Shown: positions 56,986 to 64,000 of the stretch, piece by piece
Numbering within the stretch: the stretch's first letter is position 1
How the letters are laid out: the number at the start of each line of letters is the position of its first letter
Source: Crotophaga sulcirostris
Lineage: Eukaryota; Chordata; Aves; Cuculiformes; Crotophagidae
NCBI GenBank assembly: GCA_013397455.1
Contig: VYZB01000271.1
Coordinates: 211,008 to 275,007, forward strand
Direction of reading: 5' to 3'
Length of the DNA: 64,000 bases
Program-made: the position numbers and the translations under genes
The notes under the pieces: generated by a model
Database searches by the model: none
What the model was told of the DNA's origin: nothing
The model's input: only the letters and a program-made list of their open reading frames with translations

Positions 56986-59559
56986 AGTGGGGGGAAAAAC
57001 AGGTATGGTGCCAAGAGGAGCTCGGTTTGTGGCAGAGCATGGTGGTAGCGGTGGTGATCCCTCTTGCTGACCATTCATGGGATTGGGACCCTTTGGGGAC
57101 TCCAGGACTTTGGAGGACACGGCAGTTCCCCAGCTCCTTGACGGAGACCTTTACCAATACAATGGTTGTGCTTCTACAGATTTTAAAGGTTAGGAGCTTG
57201 TGTGACCCTTGGCATTGGGCATGTTGATGTTTTGTCTCATTGATTGATTAATCTCTGGGCTGATTTGTTGGCTCTTGAAGAGGCTCTTGTATGTGGAGGT
57301 TCTACCCCCTGAGCATAGTTTGACATGGATTTGGAGAGTGAGCGAGCATCTACCACCCTCTTATGAAGCAATGGCAAGCCAGGAGGTCTTGGTATCTCTG
57401 CCTGTAGCTCTGAAAATAGGGTGAACAGGCAGCCCAGTGCATCACTTGATGCTTATAAGGGGGATAAGATTGCTGCATACTTGTCCCTATATGCCAGTCC
57501 CTAACCAGCTGTATATTCCCACTATGACAAGGAGGTTTTTGTGTCCTAATCCCTCCCTTTTCCTTCCTCCACATCTTTTCCCCCGGCTTGCTTTCCCAGC
57601 TGGCAGATGGTGCCTTATGTTGGGCCAGATGCTGGAGCAACATGTGAAACAGTCCTCGGCTCCCCCTTACACCTCCCAGGCCCAGCAAGGGGCTGTTACG
57701 TAGCGATAGGGATCTGCATCAGGTCCCTTCCCTCTCTCTGTGCCCAGGAAGGGACGAGCACCTCCAGCAGCCCAACCCGTGCTTGGGCACCGCTGCTGTG
57801 TCCTCTTCTTTGGCCAGTGCTTTGGGAGTGGTGCTATTGTCCTTCAGGCAAATGGCCAGAGAGATCTGGAGATGGTTGGGTCTGTTCTGCCTTGCTGTCG
57901 TAGGACAGAAGGAAAGTGAGTGCTTGTCTCTGGTTGTATGAATTACTGCATGTGAAAAGCCACCCTTGCCCAAAGAGGTGACAACATGAGTTTGCCATCC
58001 AGCTGTGACCCCTGACGCAGAGCGAGGTGGCTGGGTGACTTCACTGGGTTCACTCGACCCGGCTGAGCTGCAGGCAGGCACGGGGAGAGGGACTGCACAA
58101 CAGCTCCTGAGTCACAACCCCACGGCACATGCACTCGGAAACAGCCGTGCGACAGGATTTTCATGCCCTAAACCCCTGAAAAGGGCTACTGCTGGCACTG
58201 CCTCACCACACGCAGACTGCAGGCCAGATTTGCAACTTCACCCAGGCATCCAGCGAGGCTTGGCAGAACTCGCCCCTCCCAGCCCTGTGTCTGGTGGACT
58301 TTGATTCCCTGTTTCCTATTGCCATTGCTTCTGTCCTCTCCATCAATCCTGGCATTCCCAGTGCTGCTCCCCTTCCCCTGCCATATTTGAAGTCTTTTGG
58401 GAAAGATTGGTCGGGGAGAAGGAGAAATCCTGGATATAAATGCCTATAAGCTTTAGGGTACCTTATATAGACCAGGTGAGGGGCCATGGGGATAAGGCTC
58501 CCTCATGCATGCAGGCAGGAATGTGTGCTTGCATCCCGCAGAGCTAGGGGAGCAGATCAGTCACACAGAGAAACCATTCAGAGCTTCTCCCCAGATTATC
58601 CCCCCAACCTGGGGTCCCCAGCGCCCCCCCCCAGCATGGCTCCAGCCCCCCAGCACAGCCCTTTCCCTTCTGCTCTGCTCCTCTCACTGCACCGTTTACC
58701 TCTGCTATATTTACATGTCTGTTTTATGATTTCAATTTTTAATGCTTCTGCTCTTTGAAGATGCTTAATGCTTTGGAGTGGAACATTTTCTTCTGAGTCC
58801 TGAGTGCCAATTGAGGACAGACCAATAAATCAACTAATAACTGGAACCTCATTTTCTGCTCCTGTGGCTCCAAGTTAACCCTTTTTGTACTGCCTAGACT
58901 CACCTGTTTCTTCCCCATCTCCCTGGGCAGAAGTTGGCTTCTGCTGCTGGGCTGAGCTGTGGTGCATTGCGTGGATGGGAGTGCTTTGAGGGCATCCTGT
59001 GCTCTATGTGTAAACACAGCAAGTATTCACATGCTGCCTCTGCTGGCTCTGAACATCCCTTGGCTGGGTGGTGTCAGGCTTTTGTGGTTCCAGTGCTGGG
59101 CTGGATCTTAAATGATGGTTTCCAGCTGCCATGTTCTTTCCTCTCCCATCACCCCTGGACTTAATCCCCCATTGCTGGATGGTCAGTAGAGCTGGAGAGT
59201 TGCAAGGCCATCTGAGGAGAAGAGAGGAACGTGATGGATGGATCTGGCAGGGCACCTAGTGAGACCCAGACTGTTCCCAAGCTTTCAGCAGCTTCGTGGT
59301 TTTGTGGTGCTGCAAAATCCAGGACCTCCTAAGTGTGCTCTGCAGGAGTGACATCCAGAGAAAGCCTCTTCCCTGCTGCTCACACAGGTGCTCTGGAGCC
59401 CAGCAACTTGTGGCAGAGCTGGAGGGTTCCCTCAGGAAAGCATCCCTTCTCCATTTCACTGGGAGCTGGAGCAGATGAACCTCTGGTATAGGAGAATGTG
59501 CTCTGCGAGGGTGTGTGCTGCGAGTCTAACAGAAAGTAGCAGATCTTAGGTAAATCTTT

Positions 59560-59735
59560 TTTCCAACTGTTCACCCTAGCCCATAAGGGCTGAGGGCTTT
59601 CCACACTGCTGCTTTCATTTGTCCAACTCTGTTTACTGTTCTCATTCATATCAATACCATCTAATCCTTTAAAGAAGCACCTGCTTTTATCACCTCCTGT
59701 AGCAGCAAGTTCTGCAGGTTGCTCACAGGGCATCG
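59560..59735 (-). mobile_element. very old CR1/L3-like LINE trace (tentative)
   Basis: On the minus strand the segment encodes FKGLDGIDMNEN preceded, after a frame change, by bases resembling 'AACTTGCTGCTACAGGAGG'. This resembles the NSLP...GFKKGLD.YM.N pattern seen at the ORF2 end of ancient amniote CR1/L3 LINEs. The match is weak and judged by eye from memory of the family pattern. Confidence 0.3.
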
Positions 59736-60213
59736 ATGCTTCCCCTCTGCTTCACCTGCACGCACAGGTCTGTATGCTTGAGGATGCAGGTGCTACCCCT
59801 GCTCTCCAGATACCTTCCCCAAGGCAGGCTGCCAGGCTTACCTTGCTGTAGTACTTTATTGCCTGTTGAATTATGAAAGTGCTGCTTGCATCACCTGGCA
59901 GACAGCCACAGAGCTGCCTCTCAGCTGCTCTTTAACTTCTGACTTGAAGGTGTTGCATGCATTAGCCTCCGCTCCTCTGCATCTGGAGCGGGGCTGTGGC
60001 CATGGGCTGTGCTGATGTGGTGTGGCTGGGGGAGCCCTGATGGTGCAGAAAGCAGCCACTGACAGGGGTGCAGGCTCCCCGTGCTGACAGGACACTGGGG
60101 CTGGGCACAACCCATGCCCTTGTCCCCCAGCTCTCTGCACCCCAGTACTGGCCCGCTGCCTTTAGCACTGCTGCCTGGGAGGGGAGAGCGGGGCTTTACA
60201 AGGCTCCACGCTG

Positions 60214-60241
60214 TTTAATGAAGTGCTGAAGCTTCATTAAA
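60214..60241. repeat. perfect 10-base inverted repeat, 8-base loop
   Basis: TTTAATGAAG (60214-60223) and CTTCATTAAA (60232-60241) are exact reverse complements separated by TGCTGAAG. It could be a small hairpin or a palindromic protein-binding site. Confidence 0.6.
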
Positions 60242-60348
60242 TGGTCCCTGGTACAGGCATGTCTCCCCTGGTACCCTTCCACTGCCGCAGAAATACAGGG
60301 CCGCATAGTAATAACACGAGGCCATGGATGTGCTATTCCCTTCCCTTG

Positions 60349-60363
60349 TTTTTTTTTTTTTTT
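60349..60363. repeat. poly-T tract (15)
   Basis: Uninterrupted T run after CCCTTG, followed by ATAAACACG. No flanking retrotransposon body is visible. Confidence 0.9.
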
Positions 60364-61861
60364 ATAAACACGCTCCTCTTCAAAGCTGTGGGTTTGCTCC
60401 CAGGGGCTGGAGCCCTACCAGCACATCTGCACGGGGCCCTGCTGGTGCTCAGCTGCGGGTGCCTGGGCTCAGCCAGGGTCTGAGTCCCACATCTGCTGTC
60501 AGAAGTGATTTGTCCCCAGGGAGCCCTCCCGGTGTTTGTCTCAGAGCAGCCTGGCCCCCAGCCAGCTGGTTTTTGGCAAGCCCGGAGTGCCCAGGGCTGG
60601 CTGGCAGAGCTGCTCCGGTGTGCAGCTAAGCTCAGGCTGCCCATCGCTGTCTTCATCGTTCCCAGTGAGCGCTGCAGCAGGGAATGGGGCCCCTCTCCTT
60701 CCAGCCTCGTGCTCTGTTGCGCTCCAATGGACCACGTTGTGTTTATCCATAATTATAATGGGGCGACATGGTTACAGTTTCCAAACCCATACACAAATGC
60801 TTAATAACCCAAGGGAATGCTTTCCTGCTTGTTAAGTGGTTCAGGCAGGAGCTGCTCCAGCTCTGCCCCTTCTCCAGGTCCTGCACGAGCCAAGCGTTGG
60901 GAAGCATCTCAAAGCTGTTGCCCGGTCCCCTGGCTTCTGGGGAACTGATGCTGGAGGGACACCACCTCCTTTCCCTGCATCCTTGGTCAGGCAGGTCTGG
61001 GCACCTCTGCTCTGGAAATGGAGGCAGGGGATATTAGGGATAAAACCTTCCATTGGAAGATGTGTTTTTTATCAGGCTGTGTTATCAGAATTGGCATGTA
61101 GCCATCAAGCAAACATTCAGGTGGGAGAGTATCGAAGCAAATCATTTTGACTTCCATCTATTTGACAGTGTCCAGGAAATTCAAATGCATCTCTTTGATT
61201 TGACATGTTTTGACTTTTATGTTTTAATTTAATATCCAGGTTATATTTAATGTTTTGTTATGGTTTGCGTTTCAGAAATGAAATACTTTTTCCCTTACTG
61301 CAGCAAAATGCCTGAATGTTTCTCAGTGAAATATGAGGGTTTGAGTTTTTCCTGAGTCCTGCTCTGTGGATAATTTTGATTCATTGAATTCAGTGCTAAA
61401 CAAAACTTTTAATTTGGCAACTTTGCACAGAGCAGATATTGCAGTTTCTGATGAATCCACAGCTTTTTGGTTACTTGTGCACTGCAAAGGGGCACCTGAT
61501 CCCCCAGTTTTGGGGAAGTTGGGGGACCAGCGTGTGTCCTAGTTTGTTGTTGGGAGGTGCTGCTGAGATAACATAGAGGAAGATTTATGGTTTGACCCGA
61601 GCACCCACCTAGGGATGGAGATGTCCATGGAGAGCCGTGTCCTGAGATGGTACGGGTACATTGCTGGGGAGGGTGCCTGGGAGGTGGCACATCCCTCTGG
61701 TAGGATGCCCTGTAGGACATCTCTCTTCCCTGCCCTGCAGCAGGTGGAGTGCTCTGCTCCTGCTGTGACACTAACAGGTCTCAGGATGCCACAGATCAAA
61801 GCCACCTTTGCAGCTCCAGCAAAGCCCAACTTAAGAAAGGGAAAGCAAAGCTGCAGGCTGA

Positions 61862-62340
61862 GGTCAGGGTGACTTCTCACTGCAAGAAGGACATTGAGGG
61901 GCTGGAGTATGACCAGAGAAGGGCAACGAAGCTGCTGAAAGGTCTGGAGCACAAGTCTTATAAGGAGCGGCTGAGGGTCCTGGGACTGTTTAGCCTGGAG
62001 AAGAGGAGGCTGAGGGGAGACCTCATTGCTCTCTGCAGCTCCTGAAAGGAGGTTGTGGTGAGGTGGATGCTGGGCTCTTCTCCCAAGTAACAAGTAATGG
62101 GAGAGAGGAAATGGCCTCAAGTTGTGCCAGGGGAAGTTTAGATTGGATATTGGGAAGAAATTTTTCATGGAAAGCATTGTCAGGCATTGGCACAGCTGCG
62201 AGGCAGTGGTGGAGTCACCATCCCTGGAGGGGTTTAAAAGCCAGGCAAATGAGATGCTCAGGGATCTGGTTTAGTAGTGGACAGGTACAGTTGGACTTGA
62301 CGATCTCAAAGGTCTTTTCCAATCAAACAATTTTATGACT
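61862..62340 (+). mobile_element. CR1 LINE, about 0.48 kb, class D tail
   Basis: It encodes [20 protein letters not shown] and [20 protein letters not shown] through [13 protein letters not shown], where a stop at about 62045 breaks ORF2. Downstream remnants include AGGGGAAGTTTAGATTGGAT. The 3' UTR has GGTTTAGTAGTGGACAGGTA and a diverged tail CAAACAATTTTATGACTG. It shares its class with the copies at 25491 and 29912. Confidence 0.95.
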
Positions 62341-63189
62341 GAAACATTGCTGCCCGTTGGCTGCTTGCTTGCACGCACACATGAGCATGTGCCTGTGTGT
62401 TTGTGCATGCATAAAGGAATAAAGCTGCTTTCCAGGCAGCTTTTTAAAAAAACAAATGACAGCTTGTTTGCTGCTAGGATTGCAGGGCTGCCTGGCAGGG
62501 GCTGCATACCAGAACTTTGCTGGCGGAAGATGCCGCCAACAAATAGCCAAACACATTTGTACAATATCAGTCGACAACATGTTCCAGCCTCCACCTCTGG
62601 TGGGGCGAAGGAATCATCTCACTGATATATGTGTTTCAACACCAATTATCCAAGCCTCATTTGCTCTAGACTCACAAGACTGTGTCCCATGACATCTATT
62701 AATTGCATTAAAAATCTCTCATTATCCTAAATCTCCAGGATGCAGAGTTGGAGTTGCTCAGGCCCAGGTTTTTGGGAGGGCAAACGTGTGTAACAGTGGT
62801 GGGCGAAGGACACATCGCGTCTACGGCAGGCAGGGCATGCACAACTATCGCTGTCAACCCTTTCTGGTTGGCAGTGATGGTGTGTTTCTGCCAAGCTTTG
62901 CCCCCAAGACAAGGGTTTATCGATAGTTGGGGTGTACTTTTTATGTGGCTGATCCGTCAGGCAGGATGTGACAGTTTGTCTTGGGCTGGCTCGGCAGTGC
63001 CATTCCCTGTGGCCCCTCGCGGTGTCGGGCAGCGCGGTGCGAGCGGTGCTGCCAGCGCTCCACACCATATGCCGCCAACCACGAGCTGCTTGCCTCTTCC
63101 TTGCCAAATACTCATTGTTCCTGCTTTGAACTTCTGCAAAGCGAGGTTTGCCAAGGCTCCAACATGAATCATTAATTAATTCCTGGAGG

Positions 63190-63204
63190 TTTTTTTTTTT
63201 TTTT
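63190..63204. repeat. poly-T tract (15)
   Basis: Uninterrupted T run following CCTGGAGG. Simple homopolymer. Confidence 0.9.
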
Positions 63205-63799
63205 GGTGTTGTTTTGCTTTGATAATTGAAAACATGGAGAGGGAGGCACTGGAGGTGCAGGAGAGCAGAGGTGCATTTGGGGTTTTCACCATCCCTGGTC
63301 AGGAAGGTGCTGTGGGTGCCCTGCTTGCCCCAGCTCCTTGGGCAGGGCTGTAACTGCTGCCAGGCACTGTCAGCACCTGGACCCCTGCCCTCAGCCTCTG
63401 CCCTCATCCTGTGTGAGAAAAAACACACCCGCCTCTGGCTGTGAGCATCCTTCTCCCCTCGCTGCCCTCCTCCAACACCCTGTGGCATGGTGAGGTCTCC
63501 TCCGGCATCCACAGTGCTGGGGATGCCTTTGCAGAGAGTCTTGCACATTGCAGGAGCGCTGAGGTTGAGCGATGGTGGGGAGTTGCTTTGCTTCCATCCC
63601 CTGATGGGATCTCTGGCAGTGCTGGTGGAGGCAGAAAGCTCAGCAGGGCAGCGAGAAAATGCTTGGAAAGGAAAAGATAAGTAAAAAGGACTCATTAAAA
63701 GAGAAAAATACAATTACTGGGGCAGCCTCGGGATTGTGGGGAGTGGAGGAGGGCAGAAAGGTCTTGTCTGGAGGCTGAAAACCCAGCTTCTTCTCATAC

Positions 63800-63890
63800 A
63801 CTATGTGCTCCAGCCCCTGACCTGGCTCCTTGTATATACTCCTGCTCCAGTATTTCAGTGCCTTACTGGACTGGGGAGACCCAAGCAGTT
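63800..63890 (-). mobile_element. possible highly diverged CR1 fragment
   Basis: Plus-strand bases GTGCTCCAGCCCCTGACC and CTGGACTGGGGAGACCC resemble the reversed CR1 ORF2 region that normally reads as gtgctccagcccct and tactggggagccc. There is no tail and the similarity is patchy, so this is tentative. Confidence 0.3.
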
Positions 63891-64000
63891 CGGTCTCATG
63901 GCATTGAAAAGAGCGAGCGGCCATGGCCATGGAGGGAGGTCAGGAGCAGCAAGCCCCATCCCTGCACCCCAGAGCCCAAGAGAGCAGGAATGGGCTTTAT

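Larger units (their letters stand above)
53516..61861. other. 8.3-kb mostly single-copy stretch
   Basis: I recognise no gene. Points of note are AT-rich, TAATTA-containing segments at 55530-55640, 56460-56600 and 56890-56985, a very old LINE-like trace at 59560-59735, a perfect 10-base hairpin at 60214-60241, a T15 run at 60349-60363, and a strongly AT-rich island at 61130-61430. Confidence 0.5.
62341..64000. other. single-copy stretch to window end
   Basis: No recognisable gene. It has a T15 run at 63190-63204 preceded by CATTAATTAATTCC. CpG-rich bases lie near 63015-63060. The minus-strand open frame 62727-63713 (328 codons) lacks any known domain and is treated as chance. Confidence 0.5.

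Noticed and set aside
62727..63713. 328-codon minus-strand open frame
   Set aside because: No recognisable domain and no repeat or splice support. It spans AT-rich and GC-rich parts of differing composition. Chance frame.
1..64000. CRISPR arrays, tRNA or rRNA genes, bacterial operons
   Set aside because: None seen. The dispersed repeats are CR1 LINE copies at irregular spacing in both orientations, not arrays with spacers.

Overview
This window is vertebrate nuclear DNA, almost certainly from a bird. The main evidence is at least 21 copies of the 3' end of the CR1 non-LTR retrotransposon. They carry the avian CR1 hallmarks: the 'CCCATCCCTGGAGGTGTT' block, 'TTCCAACC', a short tandem tail of the 'ATTCTATG' type, and remnants of the ORF2 C-terminus such as 'LFSLEKRRL'. 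There is also a solo LTR of an endogenous retrovirus. The mix and number of CR1 types fits a CR1-rich bird genome, but I cannot name the order or species from sequence alone.

I recognise no protein-coding gene, rRNA, tRNA, CRISPR array or bacterial feature. The window looks intergenic or deep-intronic. The longest open frames are either antisense to CR1 copies or unrecognisable chance frames in GC-rich DNA. A few spots have splice-site arrangements that could mark exons of an unrecognised gene or lncRNA (about 2.73-2.90, 8.30-8.35, 9.41-9.54, 44.84-44.88 and 48.73-48.99 kb). All are low confidence.

Layout. 1-1.6 kb: single-copy DNA. 1.6-2.7 kb: two CR1 copies in a row, then a GC-rich exon candidate. 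2.9-8.7 kb: single-copy DNA with an imperfect long hairpin (3.9 kb) and a local tandem duplication (6.36-6.92 kb). 8.725-9.372 kb: solo LTR flanked by a perfect 5-bp target duplication. 9.9-16.9 kb: a cluster of seven CR1 copies in both orientations. 16.9-24.8 kb: CR1-free. 24.8-30.1 kb: four CR1 copies around an AT-rich, homeodomain/octamer-motif-rich stretch at 26.3 kb. 35.3-40.6 kb: four CR1 copies, including the longest (about 0.8 kb). 40.6-50.9 kb: no CR1, with an assembly gap of 121 N (47186-47306). 50.9-53.5 kb: three CR1 copies. 53.5-61.9 kb: largely single-copy with possible conserved non-coding elements and a very old LINE trace. 61.9-62.3 kb: a last CR1 copy, then mostly single-copy DNA to the end.

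The CR1 copies fall into at least four tail classes: A (AACCATTCTATGATTCTATG-like), B (TACTGTGATACTGTGATA-like), C (CCTTAATGATTCTATGATT-like) and D (CAAATGATTTTATGATTCTG-like), plus one clearly older copy (12.0 kb). The LINE machinery here is dead: every copy is 5'-truncated and retains at most part of the ORF2 C-terminus. I found no convincing new biological system. The most useful leads are the solo LTR beside a strong splice acceptor, the near-identical class B CR1 copies, and the homeodomain/POU-motif-rich single-copy stretches. Repeat boundaries are accurate to roughly 10-20 bases unless stated.
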